This document shows, in pieces, positions 44,790-53,716 of a stretch of DNA of 64,000 nt; positions within the stretch are counted from its first letter, which is position 1; each line of letters begins with the position of its first letter. The stretch spans positions 496,001-560,000 of the forward strand of contig CANKZZ010000001.1 of the NCBI GenBank assembly GCA_947488655.1. Direction: 5' to 3'. Source of the stretch: an uncultured Psychroserpens sp. (GTDB lineage Bacteria > Bacteroidota > Bacteroidia > Flavobacteriales > Flavobacteriaceae). The notes beneath the pieces were generated by a model. It was not told the origin of the DNA. It did no database searches and saw only the letters and a program-made list of their open reading frames with translations. Made by a program: the position numbers and the translations under genes.

Positions 44790-45051
44790 AATGATTAATA
44801 GCATTTAATCAAAATAGTGAATCCCCACGATCGCTCTATTTTATTTATTTAAAAAATTGATTGGTTATTTAATTTCAAACCAAATATCATAAATATATGT
44901 GGTATAAATTTTCATATTGTATAGATGGTTATGAAAAGTGTATAAATGGTAATTAGAAAAATGGAATTTATTTAATACCCTTGCAATAAACACATTATAC
45001 AGTAAAACGTGCTAACTATACATATTACCAACGAGGTATTGTTTTATGTTT

Positions 45052-45059
45052 TATATTTG
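45052..45059 (+). promoter_or_regulatory. Promoter -7 element just before the LytTR gene
   Basis: TATATTTG, an exact TAnnTTTG match, ends 4 bp before the ATG at 45064. As with the gene at 14409, this predicts a leaderless or near-leaderless mRNA. Confidence 0.5.
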
Positions 45060-45063
45060 ATTT

Positions 45064-45798
45064 ATGATTAAAGCAGTAATAGTAGATGATGAGCCAAAAG
45101 CTATTCAAGGATTGTCATGGGAACTCACAAATTTTAGTAATGATATAGAAATTGTAGAGACGTTTTCTAATCCAGAAGAAGCTATTGCATATTTAAATAT
45201 TAATACACCAGATTGCTTATTTCTTGATATCCAAATGCCAACAATGGATGGGTTTCAATTTCTTAGCAAGCTATCTAATACTGATTTTGCAGTAGTTATA
45301 ACTACAGCTTATGATGAATACGCTATAAAAGCTTTAAAACATGAAGCTATTGATTATTTGTTGAAGCCTGTAGATTCTGATGATTTAAAAGACACTATTC
45401 TAAAAATAAAAAAATACAATTCTAGACTTATTAACTCTTCTAAAATTGAAGAAGTGTTAGGGAGTTTTAATGAAAAATTCGACAAAAAAAAGATTACCAT
45501 TAATACTGACGGTAAACTAATTTTTCTAGAGATTGATGACATCTTATTTGTAGAGTCAGATGGTAATTATTGTACCATAGTAACAACATCACAACCAAAA
45601 ATAGTAATCACTAAAAAGTTAAAAGAAGTTGATGCTATTTTACCAGAACATTACTTTTTTAGAATACATAACTCCTTTATAGTTAACTTAAACAAGATAA
45701 AAGAGTTTATAAAAAGCGAAGGCTATGTGGTTATGGAGTCTAATCACAAAATCCCTGTTGCCAGACAACGTAAATCAGACTTTCTAGAGAAGTTATAA
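45064..45798 (+). CDS. LytTR-family response regulator
   Basis: A 244-residue regulator. The receiver domain (about 1-120) has the acidic pair D8/D9, phospho-acceptor D55 (CLFLDIQMPTMDG), a conserved Thr (VVITTAYDEYAI) and Lys (YLLKPVDS). The C-terminal LytTR DNA-binding domain (about 140-244) includes FVESDGNYCTIVTTSQPKIV and FFRIHNSFIVNLNKIKEF. It acts with the histidine kinase encoded immediately downstream, whose TTG start lies 1 bp after this stop. Target genes are not known. A promoter element ends 4 bp before the ATG. Confidence 0.93.
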   Translation: MIKAVIVDDEPKAIQGLSWELTNFSNDIEIVETFSNPEEAIAYLNINTPDCLFLDIQMPTMDGFQFLSKLSNTDFAVVITTAYDEYAIKALKHEAIDYLLKPVDSDDLKDTILKIKKYNSRLINSSKIEEVLGSFNEKFDKKKITINTDGKLIFLEIDDILFVESDGNYCTIVTTSQPKIVITKKLKEVDAILPEHYFFRIHNSFIVNLNKIKEFIKSEGYVVMESNHKIPVARQRKSDFLEKL

Positions 45799-45799
45799 T

Positions 45800-47782
45800 T
45801 TGAAACAATCTAAATCTCATATTATAAAATCATTAACTAACTCTGTATTAGTTATCTTTTTGTGTTTGCTATTTAATTTTCAAAAGTGTTATTCTCAGAA
45901 CACAGCAAACACATTTGAGCAAGAAATTGATAAAATAGTTTCATTTAGACCTACGCATTATGCTAGTATAGATTCTGTTTTTAAAAAGTATGCTAGAGAC
46001 AGTTTAAAAATGAAAGCATTATTTCAAAAGTCGAACGTGGTAGGTTACAATGAAGGTGAAAGTTATGGTCTTAATGCTTTAGGTGTAATTTATAGAAATT
46101 TATCGCATTATGAGCAATCTATAGTAACTCATAAAAGAGCAAATACAATTGCAACCAATGCTAATAATTTAGAGTTCGAAATTATAAGTTTAAATAATAT
46201 AGGTGTTGCTTATAGAAGAATGGACTTAGTAAAACCAGCTCTAGATTTTCATACTAAAGCATTAGATATAGCGCGATCTATAGAAAATCCTTCAGAGACC
46301 ATATCTTATAATATAGCAGTATCTCAAAATAGTATTGGTAATATTTATCTCATTTTAGAGCAGTATGAGCTTGCTCTAAAGCAATTTGAGAAATCTATAG
46401 AGATAGAAAAACAAGCCAGTAATAGACTAGGACTTGCTATTAACTATCAAAATATAGGGTATGCCTATGAAGCGCAAGGAGATCTAGATAATGCACTACG
46501 TAATTATAAATTATCGCTTGATTATAACGAGCAAATTAATTCTAATTTAGGACGTGTAATTTGCTATAATAGTATTGGGCAGGTTTATATAAAACAAAAA
46601 AAGTATACAGACGCTAAAATAATCATTGAAAAAGCTCTAGAAAAGGCATTAAAAATTAATGATCAATTTTACATTGCTGCATCCTATATAAATCTTGGTT
46701 GGGTACAAAAGGAGATGAAAGCGTTTACAGCTTCCGAAGAAAATTTAAAAAAAGGATTACAAACCGCAAAGCAATATAATCTCAACCTCTCTATCGTTGA
46801 AGCCGACAAACATCTATCAGAATTATACAAGATTAAAGAAGATTATGAATCTGCATTAGATCATTATAAAGAGTCTGTTGAGGTAGAAAAAACAATAAAT
46901 AATGATCGTAATTTAAGATATGTCAATGATGTTATTATACAATTTGAAAATGAGGCAAAAAACAATGAAATAAAAGCTTTAGCAAACGAGAACCAGGTTT
47001 GGAAAACCAAACTAGAACGCAATAAGAAGATTTTTTGGTATTCTATGTTGGTGCTTATTATTATAGTAAGTGTTTTGGTGGCTCTGTATAGAAATAGGCA
47101 GCTAAGCCAAGAAAAACAAATTTTAACTTTGGAGCAAGATATGTTGCGAAGTCAAATGAACCCTCATTTTATTTTTAATTCTCTAAACTCTATAAAATTA
47201 TATATCATTAATAACGAAAAAGAAAATGCAGTATATTATTTAAACAAATTCTCTAAACTAATTAGAAAAATTTTAGTGGCTTCTTCGGAAAAAGAAAACA
47301 CTTTAGAAGATGAGTTAGATACCATGAAGTTGTATATGAATATAGAGAACATTAGATTTTCTAACGAAATAGATTTTCAAATTGAGGTTGATGATAATGT
47401 TAATGCATCTAATATAAAATTACCATCTTTAATATTGCAACCATTTTTAGAAAATGCATTATGGCACGGTTTGTCATCTAAAGAAGATGATAAAGAAATA
47501 AAATTACACGTTTATAGAACACAAGATGATTTTATAATGATTTCTATACAAGATAACGGTATTGGTAGAGAAAAAGCTGAGAAAATTAATAAGGATAAAC
47601 TTATAAAACGAAAATCTGTTGGTATAGCAATTACAAAAGCAAGATTAGCAAACTTCTCTAAAGACTACACCAACGATTATCATATTGACATTGAAGATTT
47701 GTATGATGATAACAATAATGCTATTGGTACAAATGTTATCGTACAAATACCAACACGATCTAATATTTTAAGAACTGCTTAG
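45800..47782 (+). CDS. TPR-containing sensor histidine kinase, LytS/His_kinase type
   Basis: A 660-residue sensor. The start is TTG, the first start codon after the regulator stop, and it yields the signal segment VLVIFLCLLFNFQKCYSQ. Residues about 70-380 are TPR repeats in the periplasm (SLNNIGVAYRRMDLVKPAL, SIGNIYLILEQYELALKQFEKS, NIGYAYEAQGDLDNALRNY). One membrane helix lies at about 412-432. The His_kinase domain has H456 (RSQMNPHFIFNSLNS), the N-box LENALWHGL and G-box DNGIGREKA. Its stop overlaps the convergent DUF4412 gene by the palindrome CTAG. Confidence 0.92.
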   Translation: MKQSKSHIIKSLTNSVLVIFLCLLFNFQKCYSQNTANTFEQEIDKIVSFRPTHYASIDSVFKKYARDSLKMKALFQKSNVVGYNEGESYGLNALGVIYRNLSHYEQSIVTHKRANTIATNANNLEFEIISLNNIGVAYRRMDLVKPALDFHTKALDIARSIENPSETISYNIAVSQNSIGNIYLILEQYELALKQFEKSIEIEKQASNRLGLAINYQNIGYAYEAQGDLDNALRNYKLSLDYNEQINSNLGRVICYNSIGQVYIKQKKYTDAKIIIEKALEKALKINDQFYIAASYINLGWVQKEMKAFTASEENLKKGLQTAKQYNLNLSIVEADKHLSELYKIKEDYESALDHYKESVEVEKTINNDRNLRYVNDVIIQFENEAKNNEIKALANENQVWKTKLERNKKIFWYSMLVLIIIVSVLVALYRNRQLSQEKQILTLEQDMLRSQMNPHFIFNSLNSIKLYIINNEKENAVYYLNKFSKLIRKILVASSEKENTLEDELDTMKLYMNIENIRFSNEIDFQIEVDDNVNASNIKLPSLILQPFLENALWHGLSSKEDDKEIKLHVYRTQDDFIMISIQDNGIGREKAEKINKDKLIKRKSVGIAITKARLANFSKDYTNDYHIDIEDLYDDNNNAIGTNVIVQIPTRSNILRTA

Positions 47783-48483
47783 TTGCCAAAAGCAGACATC
47801 ATAGAGCCATAAGCCGAAGCATCTATTGAAAAATCTGTTTTATCTAAGCCAATACAGTCCATAGTCATACTGTTTTTTGACTTCTTTTTGTCTACAAATA
47901 TCATTTGCATCATAAGTCCATTTTCGGCATATTTTTTCATCCACTCTGGATTAAAACCTTTAGGCATTTGTTTGGCATTTGCACCAAATACTTGGTTAAA
48001 ACTCACAGGCACATCATCTGTAATATAAAACGTGATTTTATGCTCATCATTTTCACTTACAAAACCTTCACAGTCATAACCCATAATTGTTTTAGAGTCT
48101 ATTTTTGTAAAGGTGTAGTCTGAGTTATTGGCTTTATCATTAAAATCAGACATTTTAAGTTTTGTTTTTTGAACTACTTTTTTACCCATCATTTCCATAA
48201 ACATTGCAGTTACACCCAAGTTGCCATCCATAACCATAAACATTTTGGTGTCAGATCCCTTTGTCATTTCTGCAGTGTCAAAACCAAAATATTTTGCATC
48301 TTCTTTTAAAAAGTATGTAAGCACAACATCCCCTTTTTTGTGTGTCATTTTTAGTTTGTAAGCGTAATCAAAATTGTATGTAGCTGGTAGTTCTACTTTA
48401 GAGGCTTTTTGAGAAAAACCACTTTGAAACATAAATAAAAAAGCAAGGATAAACCCGAAATTGTTAAAAATCTTAGAAGTCAT
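47779..48483 (-). CDS. DUF4412-like exported protein
   Basis: A 234-residue protein with N-terminal signal peptide (MTSKIFNNFGFILAFLFMFQSGFSQ). The mature part has alternating beta strands, many Met and Lys residues (MFMVMDGNLGVTAMFMEMMGKK), and the phrase TIMGYDCEGFVSENDEHKITFYITDDVP typical of DUF4412. It is probably periplasmic and LolA-like in fold. No function is established. It is convergent with the histidine kinase gene. Confidence 0.78.
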   Translation of the reverse strand: MTSKIFNNFGFILAFLFMFQSGFSQKASKVELPATYNFDYAYKLKMTHKKGDVVLTYFLKEDAKYFGFDTAEMTKGSDTKMFMVMDGNLGVTAMFMEMMGKKVVQKTKLKMSDFNDKANNSDYTFTKIDSKTIMGYDCEGFVSENDEHKITFYITDDVPVSFNQVFGANAKQMPKGFNPEWMKKYAENGLMMQMIFVDKKKSKNSMTMDCIGLDKTDFSIDASAYGSMMSAFGN

Positions 48484-48596
48484 TGTGTTGAAATTTTTGA
48501 ATTAATTAATAAAATTTCAATTTACAAAACCTTTTAACTCCTTAAAATTCAAATGTATATATGGTTTATAAAAGTGTGTGTTTGGGTGTTTAAAAT

Positions 48597-49166
48597 CTAT
48601 TTAAGATGTTTTGCTGCTACGTTTTCTAACTCTAGATACCAATCTTCACCAAATTTTCTAATAAGTGCCTCTTTTACAAATTTATAAACAGGTACTTGTA
48701 ATTCTTTACCTAAGGAGCAAGCATCATCACATATTTCCCATTTGTCATAATTAACCGCAGAAAATTCTGAATAATCTTTAACTCTAATTGGGTATAAATG
48801 ACAGGATACAGGTTTTTTCCAAGAAATTTCTCCTTGGTTGTAGGCTTCTTCAATTCCGCAGAGAGCAGTTTTTTTATCATCAAAAATGACGTAAGCACAG
48901 TCTGCATCATTAATTAAAGGGGTTTCAAAATCTCCAAATTCTGTAGTAATATGTGTACCCTGTTTTTCTATAGCTTCAATACCTTCTTGTCGTAAAAACG
49001 GTTTTACTTTTGGATAAATATCTTTGAGAATTTCAATTTCCGAAGCATCTAAAGGAGCTCCAGCGTCGCCATCTATACAACAAGCACCTTTACAAGCCGA
49101 TAAATTGCACACAAAATCTTTATCAATAATATCTTCTGAAACAATTGTTTTTCCTAGTTGAAACAT
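48597..49166 (-). CDS. DUF3109 cysteine-rich protein
   Basis: A 189-residue cytosolic protein of the DUF3109 / YkgJ-like type. It begins with a cysteine cluster (CNLSACKGACCIDGDAGAPLD), followed by CAYVIFDDKKTALCGIEEA, KPVSCHLYPIRV and CDDACSLG. The cysteine spacing suggests an iron-sulfur or zinc site. The biochemical role is unknown. The octamer TTCCGAAG occurs at 49038. Confidence 0.85.
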   Translation of the reverse strand: MFQLGKTIVSEDIIDKDFVCNLSACKGACCIDGDAGAPLDASEIEILKDIYPKVKPFLRQEGIEAIEKQGTHITTEFGDFETPLINDADCAYVIFDDKKTALCGIEEAYNQGEISWKKPVSCHLYPIRVKDYSEFSAVNYDKWEICDDACSLGKELQVPVYKFVKEALIRKFGEDWYLELENVAAKHLK

Positions 49167-49247
49167 GAGTTTTTAAGCTGAAATATATAAACGCAAAAGT
49201 AGGTAAACTTTACCATTATTTAACGTTGCAAATCTCTTATAAAGAAG

Positions 49248-49255
49248 TACTTTTG
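49248..49255 (+). promoter_or_regulatory. marC promoter -7 element
   Basis: TACTTTTG followed by C matches TAnnTTTG. A TTG at 49226 lies 19 bp upstream, giving the canonical -33/-7 spacing. The leader is about 14 nt. Confidence 0.7.
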
Positions 49256-49272
49256 CCGAAAATTTTGAAATA

Positions 49273-49866
49273 ATGGATATTCAATTAAGCATAAAAGAGA
49301 TTTTTACTGCATTTATGATTTTGTTTGCGGTTATAGATATTATTGGTAACATACCTATTGTTATTGATTTACGTAAAAAAGTTGGCCATATAGAAAGCGA
49401 AAAAGCTTCAATAATTGCTGGTATAATTATGATTGTGTTTTTATTTTTAGGGAAAACGCTATTATCATTTTTAGGTGTTGGTGTAAACTCATTTGCAGTG
49501 GCAGGAGCTTTTATTTTGTTTTTTATTGCTTTAGAGATGATTTTAGGTATTACTTTATATAAACAAGATGAAAGTACAACAATGACAGCATCTGTTTTTC
49601 CGTTGGCTTTCCCTTTAATTGCTGGACCTGGAAGTTTAACTACTTTACTGTCATTAAGAGCCGAATATAGAATTGAAAACATCATAATTGCTGTTATACT
49701 AAATGTTATTATTATCTTTATTGTATTAAAAACATCTAATAGAATAGAGAGAATGATTGGTCAAAACGGTATAAATATTATACGTAAAGTGTTTGGTGTT
49801 ATTCTATTGGCTATTGCAGTTAAGTTATTTGCACACAACATTAAAGAGCTTTTTGAAATGGCTTAG
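49273..49866 (+). CDS. MarC family integral membrane protein
   Basis: A 197-residue protein with six hydrophobic helices and the MarC/NAAT signatures (FMILFAVIDIIGNIPIVIDL and FPLAFPLIAGPGSLTTLLSL). It was once thought to affect multiple antibiotic resistance, but that role has been withdrawn for E. coli. Some relatives export small molecules such as amino acids. The substrate here is unknown. The downstream small membrane gene is 101 bp away on the same strand. Confidence 0.92.
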   Translation: MDIQLSIKEIFTAFMILFAVIDIIGNIPIVIDLRKKVGHIESEKASIIAGIIMIVFLFLGKTLLSFLGVGVNSFAVAGAFILFFIALEMILGITLYKQDESTTMTASVFPLAFPLIAGPGSLTTLLSLRAEYRIENIIIAVILNVIIIFIVLKTSNRIERMIGQNGINIIRKVFGVILLAIAVKLFAHNIKELFEMA

Positions 49867-49967
49867 TCTATTTTTAAAGTCACAGCATTAGAGTAAATTA
49901 AGTGCATGTGCTTTTTAAGGTGACAAATTTTAAACTGTATTTAAATTTAAAACAAGTAGGTAAGCTC

Positions 49968-50171
49968 ATGAAATATTTTACGATAATAGTAACCATAATA
50001 GCAACAGGATTTATAATTTATAATTCTACAATGTTAGATTTTGATAACCTTTTTGAAGGTCAAAGTATTATTGCGCTTATTACAATATTTGCATCACTTT
50101 GTGCCATTGTAATTTTACAGGTTTTAAGATTGTCAAAACGCGTAGACGATAAACTTAAAGGAAAATCATAA
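49968..50171 (+). CDS. Small two-helix membrane protein upstream of FAD oxidoreductase
   Basis: The frame is open from 49902, but the ATG at 49968 gives a 67-residue protein preceded by the purine-rich AAGTAGGTAAG. It has two hydrophobic helices (about 3-20 and 33-53) and a basic tail (RLSKRVDDKLKGKS). The stop codon TAA overlaps the next ATG (TAATG), so translation is coupled to the FAD protein downstream. Function unknown. Confidence 0.7.
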   Translation: MKYFTIIVTIIATGFIIYNSTMLDFDNLFEGQSIIALITIFASLCAIVILQVLRLSKRVDDKLKGKS

Positions 50172-50773
50172 TGTACGATACCGTTATAATTGGAGGTGGA
50201 GCAGCAGGTATGTCTTGTGCTTTAATTTTAGGATCTGCAAAATCTAAGCCTTTTGCATTAGATATGAAGGTGGCTATTGTCATGCATCAAAAAACATCAC
50301 ATTTGCAAAATGCTCTATTTAATAATGTATTAGGATTGGCTCCTGGAACTTTAGGCGCAGATATTTTAACAAACGGAAAATCTCAACTTCAAGAATTATA
50401 TCCTCAAATAGAACAAATAGAAAACGAGAAAGTATCATCTATTTTAAATACTATTAATGGGTTTACCATTACAACCAATAAAAACACATACCAATCAAAA
50501 CGTGTAGTAATAGCAGTAGGTTATACTAATTTAATGACCATTAAGGGTCTAGAAAACTACGTAGAACCGCATCCTAGAGCAGCAATAGAAAAGGAGCGTA
50601 TTTGGTTAAAAAACGAAAATCATTTGGTTGATAACAACTTGTATGTTGCAGGAACTTTAGCAGGTTGGAGAAGTCAATTTGCAATAGCATCTGGAAGTGG
50701 AGCGCAAGTAGCTACAGATATTTTAACACTTTGGAATGATGGTAAACAAACCAAAATTCATGATAAGGTTTAA
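50171..50773 (+). CDS. Minimal single-domain FAD-dependent oxidoreductase
   Basis: A 200-residue flavoprotein of the thioredoxin-reductase-like superfamily. It has the N-terminal dinucleotide motif VIIGGGAAGMSCALIL and the C-terminal FAD motif NLYVAGTLAGWRSQFAIASGSGAQVATDIL. The central NAD(P)H domain and the CxxC redox motif of thioredoxin reductase are both missing, leaving a continuous FAD domain. It may need a partner reductase or act on a small substrate. The neighbours do not say which. Its start overlaps the upstream stop. Confidence 0.8.
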   Translation: MYDTVIIGGGAAGMSCALILGSAKSKPFALDMKVAIVMHQKTSHLQNALFNNVLGLAPGTLGADILTNGKSQLQELYPQIEQIENEKVSSILNTINGFTITTNKNTYQSKRVVIAVGYTNLMTIKGLENYVEPHPRAAIEKERIWLKNENHLVDNNLYVAGTLAGWRSQFAIASGSGAQVATDILTLWNDGKQTKIHDKV

Positions 50774-50776
50774 GAT

Positions 50777-52402
50777 TTAATTGTCTTCGGAAAGATCAAC
50801 TTCAAAGTAGTCGTCGCCTTTACTTAATAATATGACTTCCTCAATCATATCGTCTGTCTCATTCTTAATTTTTTCTGCTATAGTACTACCGTAGAGTTGT
50901 TGAGCTAATTCAGATTTAATAAGTCGTTTGATTTGATCATGATAAGCTACAAAAGTGATATTTGAGCGTTCTTTAAAATTCACAAAATTTTGAAACTTTA
51001 CAACCACATCATCACTAACTATAAAATTAGCGACAAAATCATTGGCAGTAACATTTTCATAAATACTTCTGTCTTTATCAAGCTCTTCAAACACAAAATT
51101 GCTAATATACTCTCGTCTAATGAGATAATTGATGGTTTCGTTATGAGCAGATGTATTTAACGGTACAAATATATCTGGGATAATGCCACCACCTCCATAA
51201 ACAATTTTACCTTTTGGTGTGGTAAACTTTAAAGAATCTGCAATTTTTATTTGCTCTGCGTCTTCAAACTCTCCACTACTTAATCTCTTTTTATAGTCAT
51301 TATAATAATCACTGCTTTTTCCGTTATCATACGGTCTTTGAATAGAGCGACCCGTAGGTGTGTAATATCTAGAAACGGTTAGTCTTACTGCGCTACCGTC
51401 ACCCAAAGCCATTTCTCGTTGTACAAGACCTTTTCCATAACTTCGACGACCTACAATGGTGCCTTTGTCGTTATCTTGTAATGCACCAGCAACTATTTCG
51501 CTAGCAGATGCAGAGTTTTCATTAATTAATATATAAATCTCACCTTCTTCAAAATCGCCTTTAGATGTCGCAAAGCTTTTTTCTACTTTACCCGTTTTGT
51601 TTTTAGTAAAAAGTATAAGTTTATCATCTTCTAAAAACTCATCAACAATTTGTTCTGCTATGCCTAAAAAACCACCAGGATTATCTCGTAAATCTAAGGC
51701 AAGTTGTGTAGCGCCTTGTTCTTGTAAGGCATCTAAGGCACGCTTAAATTCTTTATAAGTAGACTCTGCAAAGCGGTTAATCTTTATATAACCCAAATTA
51801 TTGGTAAGCATGTAAGCAGCATCTACACTCTCTATTGGTATAATATCTCTTTTAACCTTAAACTCTAATAAGTTTTTTTCGCCTTTACGATATACCGAAA
51901 GTTTTACTTTGGAACCTTTTTCACCTTTTAATTTTGAAATGATATCTGCATTACTCCATTCTTTACCAAAAATAGAATCACCATCTGCCATTAAAATGCG
52001 ATCTCCAGCTTTAATACCTGCTTTTTCGCTAGGTCCATCTTTTACTGTTCTAATCACAGCAATGGTATCATTGTATGTATAAAAATTAACGCCTAATCCA
52101 ACAAAGTCACCTTTCATATTGTTGGTAACACGTTCTAATTCGCTTTTAGGAATGTATGTAGAATGTGGGTCTAGATTATCAAGTATTCCGTTTACGGTAA
52201 CATCAACAATGCTATCTGTATTTACATCGTCTACATACTCATAATCAATATAATCTATTAGCCTGTTAAGTTTGTCTTTTTTGCTGTTTGATGTGAATAA
52301 ACGATCTGATGTATCGGTAAAATTTAATTTCCCGCCAATAAAAACACCTGCTGCAATTGCAACACCAATAATAAGAGGTATGTATTTTTTCTGGAAAGCC
52401 AT
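50777..52402 (-). CDS. S41-family C-terminal processing protease
   Basis: A 541-residue periplasmic serine protease. An N-terminal signal/anchor (IPLIIGVAIAAGVFIGGKL) is followed by a PDZ domain (about 85-175, VGLGVNFYTYNDTIAVIRTVKDGPSEKAGIKAGD) and the S41 catalytic core. The catalytic Ser is in NENSASASEIVAGALQDN and the Lys in RRSYGKGLVQ. It ends in a Glu/Asp-rich tail. These Ctp proteases trim the C-termini of envelope proteins. The dCMP deaminase gene lies immediately upstream on the same strand with no gap. Confidence 0.93.
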   Translation of the reverse strand: MAFQKKYIPLIIGVAIAAGVFIGGKLNFTDTSDRLFTSNSKKDKLNRLIDYIDYEYVDDVNTDSIVDVTVNGILDNLDPHSTYIPKSELERVTNNMKGDFVGLGVNFYTYNDTIAVIRTVKDGPSEKAGIKAGDRILMADGDSIFGKEWSNADIISKLKGEKGSKVKLSVYRKGEKNLLEFKVKRDIIPIESVDAAYMLTNNLGYIKINRFAESTYKEFKRALDALQEQGATQLALDLRDNPGGFLGIAEQIVDEFLEDDKLILFTKNKTGKVEKSFATSKGDFEEGEIYILINENSASASEIVAGALQDNDKGTIVGRRSYGKGLVQREMALGDGSAVRLTVSRYYTPTGRSIQRPYDNGKSSDYYNDYKKRLSSGEFEDAEQIKIADSLKFTTPKGKIVYGGGGIIPDIFVPLNTSAHNETINYLIRREYISNFVFEELDKDRSIYENVTANDFVANFIVSDDVVVKFQNFVNFKERSNITFVAYHDQIKRLIKSELAQQLYGSTIAEKIKNETDDMIEEVILLSKGDDYFEVDLSEDN

Positions 52403-52834
52403 TTACACTTTTATATCTTCTATTAATTCTAATTCTATACCTGCTTTTTCTAAAAATTGTAAACCAGAGTTGTCTTTATAACCTTCGTGATAAACAACTC
52501 TTACAATTCCTGCTTGATGTATTAATTTACTGCAATCTCTACAAGGAGATAAAGTAATATATAACGTTGCTCCATTGCAAGATTGTGTAGAGGCTGCGAC
52601 TTTTAAGATGGCATTAGCTTCGGCATGTAGTACATACCATTTAGTGTAGCCTTCATCATCTTCACAATAATTTTCAAAACCAGTTGGTGTGCCATTGTAA
52701 CCGTCTGAAATAATCATCCTGTCTCTAACAATTATTGCACCTACTTGTTTACGTTTACAGTGAGAGAGTTTTCCCCACTCTTTGGCAATTCTTAAATAGG
52801 CTTTATCGTAACGTAATTGTTTTTTGTTTGGCAT
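52403..52834 (-). CDS. Deoxycytidylate deaminase
   Basis: A 143-residue zinc enzyme that converts dCMP to dUMP for thymidylate synthesis. The catalytic motif is LHAEANAIL, and the zinc cysteines are in SPCRDCSKLIH. It also shows CKRKQVGAIIVRDRMIISDGYNG, typical of the ComEB/dCMP deaminase group. It is directly followed by the protease gene on the same strand and probably shares its transcript. Together with nrdAB and dgt it adds to the nucleotide genes in this window. Confidence 0.9.
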   Translation of the reverse strand: MPNKKQLRYDKAYLRIAKEWGKLSHCKRKQVGAIIVRDRMIISDGYNGTPTGFENYCEDDEGYTKWYVLHAEANAILKVAASTQSCNGATLYITLSPCRDCSKLIHQAGIVRVVYHEGYKDNSGLQFLEKAGIELELIEDIKV

Positions 52835-52958
52835 TATCTAGCTTTGGTGTTGTTGGTTTTTTTTGAGAAATTTCAACTCAACCGTTTAGGTTATATTATC
52901 AAATGTAATAATTATATAAAATGTAGATTAGGTTTTAAGACTTTCATAACACTATTTC

Positions 52959-53549
52959 TTATGAGAACAAATCACTGTTAATGAGTATAGGTAATACAAA
53001 ACCAATAACTATTGCAGAGGTTACCATAACCCAATCGCGTTTTGAAAACCTAAAAATAGTTTGACAAAGAAAGCTTAAAAAGATAACTATAAAAGCTACA
53101 AATAATTGTCCTACTTCTATACCTAGGCCAATTTCTAATAGTGCGAGTAATTTGTTTTCCGAAGAAGAAATTAAACGTTCAAATGTGCTTACGTAACCTA
53201 GTCCATGAATTAATCCAAAAAATAGAGTCGCAAAGAAAACGACACCTAGTGTTGGTCCATGAGATTTTTTTCCGCCTGTAAATACATTAAACACTGCAAT
53301 GATTAAAATAGAGAGAGGTATTAAGATCTCAATTAATTTAAGATTTACGTTTATAATATTATAGGTTGTGAGTGCTAAGGATATACAATGTCCTGCTGTA
53401 AAAACCGAAATGAGAATAAATACACGTTTCCAATCTTTAAACAAATAAGGTACTGTAAGTACGATTAAAAATAAAATATGGTCGTAGGCTTTTATGTTTA
53501 GAATGTGGTAAACACCATCTTGAAAATTTGACAGAAATTGGTCTATCAT
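52959..53549 (-). CDS. HupE/UreJ-like membrane protein
   Basis: A 196-residue polytopic protein with six or so helices. It opens with an amphipathic segment and KAYDHILFLIVLTVPYLFKDWKRVF, then TAGHCISLALT and FFGLIHGLGYVSTFE. The His-Asp-His and two later His positions in helices resemble HupE/UreJ proteins, which move Ni2+ or Co2+, or insert such metals. No nickel enzyme is in the window, so the substrate is open. Confidence 0.82.
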   Translation of the reverse strand: MIDQFLSNFQDGVYHILNIKAYDHILFLIVLTVPYLFKDWKRVFILISVFTAGHCISLALTTYNIINVNLKLIEILIPLSILIIAVFNVFTGGKKSHGPTLGVVFFATLFFGLIHGLGYVSTFERLISSSENKLLALLEIGLGIEVGQLFVAFIVIFLSFLCQTIFRFSKRDWVMVTSAIVIGFVLPILINSDLFS

Positions 53550-53716
53550 ACGTTATTGTATTTGGGTTAAACCAAAGTTACAGTTTATTAATGAATTTGA
53601 AAATAAAATCATCTTAAACCCTAGAATAGAGATGTATTTTGTCTAAAATCTGGTTTTTTTTATGTTTTTAGGTTTTACAATGTTATATTCGATAACCTTA
53701 ACGATACTAAACGCTT

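Larger units (their letters stand above)
44345..45051. other. 719-bp intergenic region with two strong hairpins, no gene found
   Basis: I find no convincing ORF on either strand; the longest frames with ATG are about 32 codons and cross a hairpin. The region holds two strong stem-loop/terminators at 44652-44679 and 44758-44789. Between them is an A/T-rich leader-like stretch with repeated ACTAA units, and an inverted CGATCG lies at 44828. It separates divergently transcribed nrdB and the LytTR regulator and could encode one or two small RNAs. Confidence 0.5.
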
